In this document: positions 25,543 through 33,305 of the stretch, piece by piece | Numbering within the stretch: the stretch's first letter is position 1 | Layout of the letters: every line of letters starts with the position of its first letter | NCBI RefSeq assembly: GCF_018138085.1 | Contig: NZ_CP073105.1 | Location: 3,720,001-3,784,000 of the forward strand | DNA length: 64,000 nucleotides | From: Stutzerimonas stutzeri | Lineage (GTDB): Bacteria; Pseudomonadota; Gammaproteobacteria; Pseudomonadales; Pseudomonadaceae | Direction: 5' to 3' | Notes under the pieces: model-generated | What the model was told of the DNA's origin: nothing | The model's database searches: none | Seen by the model: the letters and a program-made list of their open reading frames with translations, nothing else | Made by a program: the position numbers and the translations under genes

Positions 25543-25688
25543 AGCAGCTGCCCAGCACACCGCGGTGCAGACGGACGAACTTCGCTCGCGCCTGCGCCTC
25601 CAATTCGTTACGCCCGATCCATGGAGCCTGCTATGCCGTCCCGGTCCTTTACTACACAGCACCTGCTCATCGAGCCGGAGCCGATCCG

Positions 25689-26174
25689 ATGATGGGTTTC
25701 CTGGCGCTGGTACTGGTGGCCTTCGTCTGTTTCGCGCTGGTTTTTTTCATCAAGCAGCGCCAGTACGACCATCCAGCCCTGCGCATGCCCTATGCGCTGA
25801 GGCAGCCGTTCTTTCAACCCAGTGAACGGGAGCTGCTGGCGCTGCTGCAGCAGGCGATGGGCGAGCGCTTCGTCATCTTCGGTAAGGTGCGTATGGCGGA
25901 CGTCGTGGAGGTCACCGCGGTTCCGCGTCGTGCGCCCTGGTATCGGGCCGTCAATCGCATCTCGGCGGCACGGTTCGACTTTCTGCTATGCGACCGGCAA
26001 AGCCTCGAGCCGCGGTGCGCCATCGAAATGGAGCCGCCCAGCGAGGCCAACGCCTTCGTCGAGGAGCTGTGCCAGACGATAGGCCTACCGCTGGTCCGTC
26101 TGTCACCGGATACGGCTCGGGGCTATGACAGCCTTCGTAGTGCCATCGACCGAGCGTTGACCACGGCAGGCTAG
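25689..26174 (+). CDS. DUF2726 domain protein with N-terminal membrane helix
   Basis: 161-aa protein with a single N-terminal membrane helix (residues 2-22, FLALVLVAFVCFALVFFI) and a cytoplasmic DUF2726 domain. The domain shows the characteristic F-x-x-S-E-R-E-L-L-A-L-L start, VFGKVRMADVV, and the FDFLLCDRQSLEPRCAIE core that resembles a PD-(D/E)XK-like restriction-endonuclease fold. Whether nuclease activity is present is unknown. Tandem ATGs at 25689 and 25692 leave the start uncertain by one codon. Confidence 0.78.
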   Translation: MMGFLALVLVAFVCFALVFFIKQRQYDHPALRMPYALRQPFFQPSERELLALLQQAMGERFVIFGKVRMADVVEVTAVPRRAPWYRAVNRISAARFDFLLCDRQSLEPRCAIEMEPPSEANAFVEELCQTIGLPLVRLSPDTARGYDSLRSAIDRALTTAG

Positions 26175-26447
26175 GCTTACCGAGCAGCAACCGAGTGTGC
26201 GGAATGTGCGGTGCGACGCCCGACTCGGATGCCACCCCGCTCTTGCAGAATGCCGGCCTGCGCCAGTCGGTGCTGGCCGGGCAATGTGCTTCTTCGGTCC
26301 GGGCCGACATCCAAGCGTTCGCCGATCCGGCGAGCGATTCGAAGCGGACTGGCAAGACGATTCACGTGCTCAGGTTCCGGCGAACGGCCTGACTGACGAC
26401 CTCCACAAGCGTTCTGTTCGGAGACACCCAACAATCATGAGCATGAC

Positions 26448-27470
26448 ATGTCGTTGAAAACCCGCCTGACGGCCCTGATCCAGCTGATCTCGAAACTTAT
26501 CGGCCGTTATCCCGGCACCGTCGCCCTGTTCGGCTTCTGCTCGGGCCTGGCCAGCTTCGTGCTGGTGGAGCGCCAGGCCGGGCTGGCCAAGGTGATTGCC
26601 GCGCTGATGCTGGTCAGCTGGCTCTGGTTGATGCTCGAAACCAGCCTGCGCCGCGGCCTGGAGCGTCGTTTCGGTTGGAAAGTGCCACCGCCCCTGCTGC
26701 GCTACGTGACGCAGATGGTCCATCAGGAAAGCCTGTTTTTCATCATCCCGTTCTTTTTCATCACGACGACCTGGAACAGCGGCCAGTCGGTATTCACCGT
26801 GATGCTCAGTATCGCCGCGCTGGTCTCGCTGGTCGATCCGCTGTACTACAAATGGCTGGCGCCACGACGCTGGGTCTACCTGGCGTTCCATGCCCTGACC
26901 CTGTTCGCCGTCCTGCTGACGGCGCTGCCGATCATCTTTCACCTCTCGACGCCACAGAGCTACCTCTGGGCTCTGGGTATCGCCGTGGTACTGGCTCTGC
27001 CGAGCCTCAGCGGGCTGTTCGCAACATGGAACTGGAAAAGCATCCTCGGCATGCTGGCGCTCGCCGCGGCGGTCGGTCTGGCCGGCTGGGTGGGGCGCAC
27101 CTGGGTCCCGCCGGCGACGCTCTGGCTGACCGATGTCGCGGTCACGCGCAGCTTCGACAATGCGTCGCGGCAACCGGGCGATCGTCTCCGGCAGCTGACA
27201 CTGCAAGAGCTGCGAGGCAACGGCCTCTACGCCTACACCGCGATCAACGCGCCACGGGGCCTGAAGGAGCGCATCTACCATGAGTGGATATACAACGGCA
27301 GGCAGGTCGACCGGATTCCGCTGGAGATCAGCGGCGGCCGCGATGCGGGCTATCGCGCCTGGACGCACAAACGCAACTTTCCCGAGCGGGCCGCCGGCAA
27401 ATGGCGCGTGCGGGTGGTCACCGAGGCTGGGCAGATGATCGGCATGCTGCGCTTCGAGGTCGTCGACTGA
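26448..27470 (+). CDS. DUF5924/DUF2914 family membrane protein
   Basis: 340-aa membrane protein. Roughly seven hydrophobic helices fill residues 15-210 (for example SLFFIIPFFFITTTWNSGQS), followed by a soluble DUF2914 domain with INAPRGLKERIYHEWIYNG and a KWRVRVVTEAGQMIGMLRF end. DUF2914 is thought to be an extracytoplasmic beta domain. The start codon overlaps the end of a six-codon frame beginning at 26437. It is followed 60 bases later by an MgtC-type gene. No function is established. Confidence 0.78.
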   Translation: MSLKTRLTALIQLISKLIGRYPGTVALFGFCSGLASFVLVERQAGLAKVIAALMLVSWLWLMLETSLRRGLERRFGWKVPPPLLRYVTQMVHQESLFFIIPFFFITTTWNSGQSVFTVMLSIAALVSLVDPLYYKWLAPRRWVYLAFHALTLFAVLLTALPIIFHLSTPQSYLWALGIAVVLALPSLSGLFATWNWKSILGMLALAAAVGLAGWVGRTWVPPATLWLTDVAVTRSFDNASRQPGDRLRQLTLQELRGNGLYAYTAINAPRGLKERIYHEWIYNGRQVDRIPLEISGGRDAGYRAWTHKRNFPERAAGKWRVRVVTEAGQMIGMLRFEVVD

Positions 27471-27531
27471 ACCGCTGAAGCCCAGCGGCACTCATACAGC
27501 CAAAGCCCATTCAGCAAAGGTCGGAGGATGC

Positions 27532-28047
27532 ATGGAATGGTGGGAGATCCTGAGCCGTACGGTCGCCTCGGAGTTTTCCGACCTGCCTGACCTGGAACAC
27601 GCGATCCGCATTTCGCTACGCCTGCTGATCGCGGCGCTGCTGGGCGGCGCCCTGGGGTACGAACGCGAGTACAAGGGCAAGGCTGCGGGGCTGCGTACCC
27701 ACATGCTGGTCTCGCTCGGCGCCGCGCTCTTCGTTCTAGTGCCGCTGGAAGCGGGGATGAAGATCGAAGACATCTCCCGCGTCATGCAGGGCATCATCAC
27801 CGGCATCGGCTTTCTCGGCGCCGGCACCATACTCAAGGGCGACTCCCTTCAGGACGTCAAAGGGCTCACCACGGCAGCGGGCATCTGGCTGACTTCTGCC
27901 ATCGGCATCGCCGCGGGCCTGGGACATGAATCAACCGCCGTGCTCACCACCTGTTTCGCATTCGTGATATTGAAACTGATGCCGCGCCTGGAGCGGCACG
28001 TGGCAAAAACCTCGCCCCACAAAGAAAGCGACAGCGACCCCAGCTAG
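27532..28047 (+). CDS. MgtC/SapB family membrane protein
   Basis: 171-aa inner-membrane protein with four to five helices. The MgtC signature is clear: [37 protein letters not shown] and [14 protein letters not shown], with [15 protein letters not shown]. It lacks the C-terminal ACT-like domain of Salmonella MgtC, so it is the short form. GGAGG lies six bases before the ATG. MgtC proteins influence Mg2+ limitation responses and F-ATPase activity; the role of short forms is uncertain. Confidence 0.88.
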   Translation: MEWWEILSRTVASEFSDLPDLEHAIRISLRLLIAALLGGALGYEREYKGKAAGLRTHMLVSLGAALFVLVPLEAGMKIEDISRVMQGIITGIGFLGAGTILKGDSLQDVKGLTTAAGIWLTSAIGIAAGLGHESTAVLTTCFAFVILKLMPRLERHVAKTSPHKESDSDPS

Positions 28048-28090
28048 ACTTCAGCTCGTCAGGCCATCACCGCCCTCATCAGGAGTCGCT

Positions 28091-29410
28091 ATGCACTGCC
28101 AGCCACATCATGTCGCGTCCCTTGCCGTCGTGCTCGCCTTGGCCGGTTGTGGCGACACCGCGACGCTGCCGGTCGAGACGGGCTACGGACCGGCCCCCGT
28201 CCTGCCCGAACCGACCCGCTCGATGATCCCCACCGTCAACATCGCCAAGGCCACGGGATGGCCCGAGGGCCGCAAGCCGCAGGCGGCCGAGGGATTGCGC
28301 GTGGAGGCCTTTGCCCGTGATCTCGATCATCCGCGTTGGCTGTATGTCCTACCCAACGGCGACGTGCTGGTCGCCGAGTCCGATGCGCCGGCCAAGCCCG
28401 AAGACGGCCACGGCCTTCGTGGCTGGATCATGAAGAAGCTCATGGCCCGGGCCGGTTCCGGTGGCAAAAGCGCCGACCGCATCACGCTGCTGCGCGACAC
28501 CAACGGCGACGGCAGTCCTGACAAACGCACCCAGTTTCTCGAGGGCCTGCACTCGCCCTTCGGCATGGCGCTGATCGCCGATCAGTTCTATGTGGCCAAT
28601 ACCAATGCGCTGGTCCGCTTTCCTTATCGCGACGGCGCACTGCGCATCGAAGCAACCGGTGAAAAGGTCGTCGACCTGCCTGCCGGCCCCATCAACCATC
28701 ACTGGACCAAGAACGTCATCGCCAGCCCGGGCGGCTCGCGCCTTTACGTCACCAGTGGCTCCAACAGCAACGTCGCAGAGAACGGCATGGCGGTAGAGGA
28801 GAACCGTGCGGCGATCCTCGAAGTCGATCCGTTGAGCAAGACGCTGCGTCTGTTCGCTTCCGGCCTGCGCAATCCCAACGGGCTGGCCTGGCAGCCCGAC
28901 AGCGGTGCACTCTGGACCACGGTCAACGAGCGCGACGAGATCGGCAGCGACCTGGTGCCCGACTACATGACCTCGGTGCAACGCGGCGGCTTCTACGGCT
29001 GGCCGTACAGCTACTACGGGCAGCACCTCGACACGCGGGTCGAACCGCAGCGACCTGAGCTGGTTGCCAGGGCCTTGGTGCCTGACTACGCCCTCGGTGC
29101 GCACACCGCCTCACTGGGGCTGGCCTTTTATGAGGGCTCGTCATTGCCTGAACGCTACCGCCACGGCGCCTTCGTCGGCCAGCACGGCTCCTGGAACCGC
29201 AAGCCGCGCAGCGGCTACAAGGTGGTGTTCGTGCCGTTCAAGGACGGCCAGCCGGACGGTGCTGCAGAAGACGTCCTGACCGGCTTCCTCGATGAACAGG
29301 AGCAGGCCATGGGCCGCCCCGTTGGCGTCGCGGTGGACAAGACCGGCGCCGTGCTGGTGGCCGATGATGTCGGCGGCGTGATCTGGCGGGTGACTCCGGC
29401 GAATGAATGA
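28091..29410 (+). CDS. PQQ-type sugar/sorbosone dehydrogenase-like lipoprotein
   Basis: 439-aa exported beta-propeller protein. The N-terminus ends in LALAGCGD, a lipobox with Cys20. The body shows the soluble glucose dehydrogenase/L-sorbosone dehydrogenase pattern: [55 protein letters not shown] and [10 protein letters not shown]. Close relatives are annotated as PQQ-dependent, but the substrate is unproven. AGGAG precedes the ATG. It follows the MgtC-like gene by 43 bases and may share its transcript. Confidence 0.85.
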   Translation: MHCQPHHVASLAVVLALAGCGDTATLPVETGYGPAPVLPEPTRSMIPTVNIAKATGWPEGRKPQAAEGLRVEAFARDLDHPRWLYVLPNGDVLVAESDAPAKPEDGHGLRGWIMKKLMARAGSGGKSADRITLLRDTNGDGSPDKRTQFLEGLHSPFGMALIADQFYVANTNALVRFPYRDGALRIEATGEKVVDLPAGPINHHWTKNVIASPGGSRLYVTSGSNSNVAENGMAVEENRAAILEVDPLSKTLRLFASGLRNPNGLAWQPDSGALWTTVNERDEIGSDLVPDYMTSVQRGGFYGWPYSYYGQHLDTRVEPQRPELVARALVPDYALGAHTASLGLAFYEGSSLPERYRHGAFVGQHGSWNRKPRSGYKVVFVPFKDGQPDGAAEDVLTGFLDEQEQAMGRPVGVAVDKTGAVLVADDVGGVIWRVTPANE

Positions 29411-29479
29411 GAACGGTGACCTGGCCCCGTGCGGAGGACAGCGCTCCATGGAGCCTTGGTCTGCGTATTCATCACGCCC

Positions 29480-30187
29480 TCAGAGGACCACCGGCAGCCG
29501 GTGGGCCAGACGTATCTCTTGCTCAGAAAGCTCGACGCCATAAGCCAGCACCTCTACGCCCGCTGCCACCGCCTCACGTAGCGCATCGGCGTACAAAGGA
29601 TCGATCTCGCTCGCCGGACGGACCGCCTCGATCCCGGTCAGGTTCACGCAATACAGCTGCACGGCGCGTATACCCTCGCGCGCCAGCGCTGCCAGCTCGC
29701 GCAGGTGGCGTGCGCCACGAGTGGTCACTGCATCGGGAAAGGCCGCAACGGCGGTATCGCCGAAGCCGAGGGTGACGCTCTTGACCTCGACGTACGCAGG
29801 CCCCGCCGGATAATCCAGACGGAAATCCACACGGCTGTTCTCGACGCCATAGGCCACCTCGCGCTTGAGCGCGGTGAAGCCGGCCAGCTCGCCAATCACA
29901 CCCGCCAGCAGCGCCTCTTCGACCAACCGGTTGGCTCGGGCGGTGTTGACACAGGCCAGGCGCCCCTGAGGCGTCTCCACCAGCTCCCAGGTGCCGGGCA
30001 GCTTGCGCTTGGGATCGCTGTTGCGCTGGAACCAGACGCGCGCGCCTTCGCCCATGCAATTGAGCATCGAACCGGTATTGGGGCAGTGAATGCATAGGTG
30101 TTCGCCTTCATCGGTAACGATGTCCGCGAGAAAGCGCTTATAGCGCCGCACTAGCCGGCCCTGTTCCAGAGCAGTAGTGAAGCGCAT
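29480..30187 (-). CDS. sfsA: SfsA nuclease/sugar fermentation stimulation protein
   Basis: 235-aa SfsA. The N-terminal OB-fold part reads [16 protein letters not shown] then HCPNTGSM; the C-terminal nuclease part has [10 protein letters not shown] and [11 protein letters not shown], giving the D and E-x-K of a PD-(D/E)XK site. SfsA proteins act on DNA or RNA in vitro, and E. coli sfsA was first found as a maltose-metabolism stimulator. Its start codon shares one base with the aminotransferase stop, so the two are translationally coupled. In E. coli sfsA lies next to dksA; here it is two genes away on the opposite strand. Confidence 0.93.
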   Translation of the reverse strand: MRFTTALEQGRLVRRYKRFLADIVTDEGEHLCIHCPNTGSMLNCMGEGARVWFQRNSDPKRKLPGTWELVETPQGRLACVNTARANRLVEEALLAGVIGELAGFTALKREVAYGVENSRVDFRLDYPAGPAYVEVKSVTLGFGDTAVAAFPDAVTTRGARHLRELAALAREGIRAVQLYCVNLTGIEAVRPASEIDPLYADALREAVAAGVEVLAYGVELSEQEIRLAHRLPVVL

Positions 30188-31359
30188 CAGGCTTGCCAGC
30201 TCAGCAGACCGCGAGCGATGCGCTCGACCGCCTGCTGCAGACGCGACAGATCCTGCGTATAGGCGAAGCGCACGTGATGTCCGGCCTGGTGACGACCGAA
30301 ATCGAGCCCCGGCGTGATCGCCACGAACTCGGTTTCGAGCATGTGCTGGCAGAACCCATAGGCGTCGCCGCCGAACGCCGAGATGTCCGCGTACAGGTAG
30401 AAGGCCCCCTGCGGCTCGACGGCGATGCCGAACCCCAGCTCGCGCAACGCGGGCAGCAGGTAGTCGCGCCGCCTGGCGAACTCGGCCCGACGCGCCTCGA
30501 GAATTTCGATGGTGCCGGGTTGGAAACAGGCCAGTGCGGCGTGCTGGGCCATGGTCGGTGCACTGATGTAAAGGTTCTGCGCCAGCTTTTCCAGCTCTGG
30601 AACAGCCGCTGGCGGCGCCACCAGCCAGCCCAGCCGCCAGCCGGTCATGCCGAAGTACTTGGAGAAACTGTTCAGCACGAAGGCCGAGTCGTCCACCTCC
30701 AGCACGCTCGCGGCATCGGTGCCATAGGTGAGGCCATGGTAGATCTCGTCGACGACCAGATGCCCACCCCGCGCCTTCAGCGCCGAGGAGAGGCCGCCCA
30801 GCTCGTCGCGATCGAGCAAGGTGCCGGTCGGATTGGCCGGCGAGGCGACCAGCGCGCCGACGCTGTCCTGATCCCAGTAGCGCTCGATCAGATCGGGGGT
30901 CAGTTGATAGCGGACGTCGGGACCCACCGGCACCAACTGTGCGGCGCCTTCGATCAAGCGCAGGAAGTGCCGATTGCAGGGGTAGCCGGGATCGGCCAGC
31001 AGCCAATGTTTGCCCGGGTCGACCAGCAGGCTGCTGGCAAGCAGCAAAGCGCCGGATCCGCCGGGAGTAATCAGCACGCGCTCGGGGTCAATAGACAGTT
31101 GATAGCGCTCGGCGTAGAAACCGGCGATCGCCTCGCGCAGCTGTGGCAGCCCTCGGGCGGCGGTGTAGCGAGTATGACCGGCAGCGAGAGCAGCCTGTCC
31201 GGCCGCGACTATGGGTTCGGCGGTGGTGAAGTCCGGCTCACCGATTTCCAGGTGAATCACGTCACGCCCCAGCGCCTGCAATTCATTGGCTCGGGCCAGC
31301 AGCGCCATGACGTGAAAGGGTTCGATTGCACGGCTACGCGCGCTATATGACGAGGTCAT
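30187..31359 (-). CDS. PLP-dependent class I/II aminotransferase
   Basis: 390-aa fold-type I aminotransferase. Seen are [15 protein letters not shown] at the N-terminus, the [17 protein letters not shown] cofactor phosphate segment, [22 protein letters not shown] (Asp contacting the pyridine N), and [15 protein letters not shown] with the Schiff-base Lys. The start at 31359 fits with AGGTCAGATG-type context after GGAAGG. Substrate could be alanine, valine or aromatic amino acids. It is upstream of sfsA in one operon and divergent from dksA. Confidence 0.9.
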   Translation of the reverse strand: MTSSYSARSRAIEPFHVMALLARANELQALGRDVIHLEIGEPDFTTAEPIVAAGQAALAAGHTRYTAARGLPQLREAIAGFYAERYQLSIDPERVLITPGGSGALLLASSLLVDPGKHWLLADPGYPCNRHFLRLIEGAAQLVPVGPDVRYQLTPDLIERYWDQDSVGALVASPANPTGTLLDRDELGGLSSALKARGGHLVVDEIYHGLTYGTDAASVLEVDDSAFVLNSFSKYFGMTGWRLGWLVAPPAAVPELEKLAQNLYISAPTMAQHAALACFQPGTIEILEARRAEFARRRDYLLPALRELGFGIAVEPQGAFYLYADISAFGGDAYGFCQHMLETEFVAITPGLDFGRHQAGHHVRFAYTQDLSRLQQAVERIARGLLSWQA

Positions 31360-31552
31360 CTGACCTTCCTGAAGAGTACAAAACGTGAATTCTACCGAAG
31401 GTCCCCCTGACACCGCAGCCACCGTGATATTCGGGAGTAGCGCACCCCGATACGATCTGGTAAGTTCGCCCGCTTGCAGCCGCAGGGCCGGCACGGGCCG
31501 GCAGAGGGATTTCACTATCCTGCGCAATGGACATAGCGAGAGGCGTTCATCC

Positions 31553-31996
31553 ATGCCCATTACCAAAACGACACCCAGCAACCAATTGATTCGCGCCTTC
31601 GTACCCTACAAGGAGTCCAAGGGTGAGGAGTACATGAGCGACAATATGCGCGCTCATTTCACCGGCATCCTCAACAAGTGGAAACAGGAGTTGATGGAAG
31701 AAGTCGATCGCACTGTGCACCACATGCAGGACGAAGCGGCCAACTTCCCGGATCCAGCCGACCGCGCCAGCCAGGAAGAAGAATTCAGCCTGGAACTGCG
31801 TGCTCGCGATCGTGAACGCAAGCTGATCAAGAAGATTGACGAAACGCTGCAGCTGATCGAGGACAACGAATACGGCTGGTGTGATTCCTGCGGCGTCGAA
31901 ATCGGCATCCGTCGCCTGGAAGCCCGCCCCACCGCCACGCTGTGCATCGATTGCAAGACGCTGGCGGAGATCAAGGAAAAGCAGATCGGTTCCTGA
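31553..31996 (+). CDS. dksA: RNA polymerase-binding transcription factor DksA
   Basis: 147-aa DksA, which binds the RNA polymerase secondary channel and works with ppGpp on rRNA, amino-acid and stress promoters. The coiled-coil tip motif DPADRA gives Asp67, Asp70 and Ala72. The zinc finger has Cys110, Cys113, Cys131 and Cys134. The core from [20 protein letters not shown] on is the canonical Pseudomonas sequence, with a short 20-residue leader. The start at 31553 gives the family length. It is followed by gluQ, the standard neighbour. Confidence 0.97.
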   Translation: MPITKTTPSNQLIRAFVPYKESKGEEYMSDNMRAHFTGILNKWKQELMEEVDRTVHHMQDEAANFPDPADRASQEEEFSLELRARDRERKLIKKIDETLQLIEDNEYGWCDSCGVEIGIRRLEARPTATLCIDCKTLAEIKEKQIGS

Positions 31997-32085
31997 TCCC
32001 GAACGGGGCGCTACGGCGCCCCGCTTCATTTCTGCCTGCACCTTACCAATCGCCCGCCTCGCCGCCCCTTCCGAGCCGGTCCGTC

Positions 32086-32988
32086 ATGCCCCCTTCCGTT
32101 ACCAAGCCTGCAGCCTACGTCGGTCGTTTTGCACCGACCCCCAGCGGTTATCTGCATTTCGGTTCGCTCATCGCGGCCCTGGCCTCCTTTCTCGATGCTC
32201 GCGCGGTCTGCGGCCGCTGGCTGCTGCGCATGGAGGACCTCGACCCACCACGCGAAATGCCCGGCGCGCAGGACGCCATCGTCCAGGCGCTGGAGGCCTA
32301 CGGCTTCGAGTGGGACGGCCCGATGGAACGCCAGAGCGATCGACTGGACGTCTATAACGCGGTGATCGAACAACTCTGGCAGGATGGCCACGTCTATGCC
32401 TGCACCTGCTCCCGAAAACAGCTGCAACCCTTCGCCGGCCTGTATCCGGGCTTCTGCCGGGACGCCCGGCACGAGCCGATGGATGCGGCCATTCGCCTGC
32501 GGGTTCCAGACGAAGAATATGGCTTCGTCGACCGGGTACAGGGTGCGTTCTCCCAGCGGCTGCGTCGGGACGTCGGGGATTTCGTCATCCGCAGGCGCGA
32601 TGGGCTCATCGCCTACCAGTTGGCCGTCGTGCTCGACGATGCCTGGCAGGGCGTGACCGACATCGTCCGTGGCGCCGACCTGCTCGACTCCACCCCGCGC
32701 CAGCTCTATCTGCAGGATCTGCTCGGGCTACCTCGGCCGCGTTACCTGCACGTACCGCTGATCATTCAGCCCGACGGCCATAAATTGGGCAAACGTTACC
32801 GCTCGCCACCGCTGCGGCCTGCGGAGGCGACGCCGCTGTTGCTTCGCGCGCTACGCGCCCTCGGCCAGCCAACTCCCGACGAGCTGAACGACGCGCTACC
32901 CAACGAGGTTCTGGCCTGGTCGATCCCGCGCTGGGATGCCGAGCGTATCCCGCGCTGCCCGACCCTGGCCGAGGCGCAGTTGCGCTAA
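32086..32988 (+). CDS. gluQ: glutamyl-Q tRNA(Asp) synthetase
   Basis: 300-aa truncated glutamyl-tRNA synthetase paralogue, which glutamylates queuosine in the anticodon of tRNA(Asp). The catalytic fold has RFAPTPSGYLHFGSL in place of HIGH, a zinc-binding-like CTCSRK with a downstream GFCRD, and KLGKRYRSPP at the KMSKS position. The anticodon-binding domain is absent, as expected. The start at 32086 is 89 bases after dksA, with which it is normally co-transcribed. Confidence 0.93.
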   Translation: MPPSVTKPAAYVGRFAPTPSGYLHFGSLIAALASFLDARAVCGRWLLRMEDLDPPREMPGAQDAIVQALEAYGFEWDGPMERQSDRLDVYNAVIEQLWQDGHVYACTCSRKQLQPFAGLYPGFCRDARHEPMDAAIRLRVPDEEYGFVDRVQGAFSQRLRRDVGDFVIRRRDGLIAYQLAVVLDDAWQGVTDIVRGADLLDSTPRQLYLQDLLGLPRPRYLHVPLIIQPDGHKLGKRYRSPPLRPAEATPLLLRALRALGQPTPDELNDALPNEVLAWSIPRWDAERIPRCPTLAEAQLR

Positions 32989-33128
32989 CAAAGACAAAGC
33001 CGATAAATGCCCTGAAGGCTGGATGAAGCTTGACGCCTCGAGCCTCGAGCCTTCGCTTCTCTTTGCCGGTTGTGGCCTGCCGCCTGGCGCTGCTTTACCA
33101 TTCCGCTACTTCCGACACGAGTTCCAGC

Positions 33129-33305
33129 ATGTATATCTACCGACTGGTGCTGCTCCTGGTGGTGGGGATCTACCTGTTTTCCCCCGCGATCATGGACTGG
33201 TGGATCGACCCCAACGGTGCCTGGTACCGCCCTTACCTGTTGTGGCTGATTCTCATCGTGGTGACCTTCATCCTTCAGAGTCAGCGCGATGCAGACGAGC
33301 TTTAG
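33129..33305 (+). CDS. cbrX: CbrX-like small membrane protein upstream of cbrA
   Basis: 58-aa membrane protein starting MYIYRLVLLLVVGIYLFSPA, with a second hydrophobic segment YLLWLILIVVTFILQ. Its 3' end overlaps the cbrA start by 17 bases. A small gene in this position is described in Pseudomonas as cbrX and its translation is linked to that of cbrA; I use the symbol by position and type. cbrA itself has only a weak ribosome-binding site, which fits coupling. Confidence 0.75.
   Translation: MYIYRLVLLLVVGIYLFSPAIMDWWIDPNGAWYRPYLLWLILIVVTFILQSQRDADEL

Larger units (their letters stand above)
25230..25688. other. intergenic region with two further DnaA-box elements
   Basis: About 460 bases between the LOG gene and the DUF2726 gene. 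It contains a likely terminator hairpin (25248-25286), element copies 3 and 4, and an AT-richer stretch near 25365-25400. Frames on either strand lack ribosome-binding sites and protein character. Confidence 0.5.

Noticed and set aside
24049..25688. Main chromosomal origin oriC
   Set aside because: No dnaA, dnaN, rpmH or gidA nearby; in Pseudomonas oriC lies by dnaA/rpmH. A secondary DnaA locus remains possible.
26195..26392. 65-codon open frame before the DUF5924 gene
   Set aside because: GTG start without a ribosome-binding site and overlapped by equally long frames in other phases; the spacer seems non-coding.
31385..31552. 56-residue N-terminal extension of DksA
   Set aside because: Not homologous to DksA; the ATG at 31553 gives the family length.
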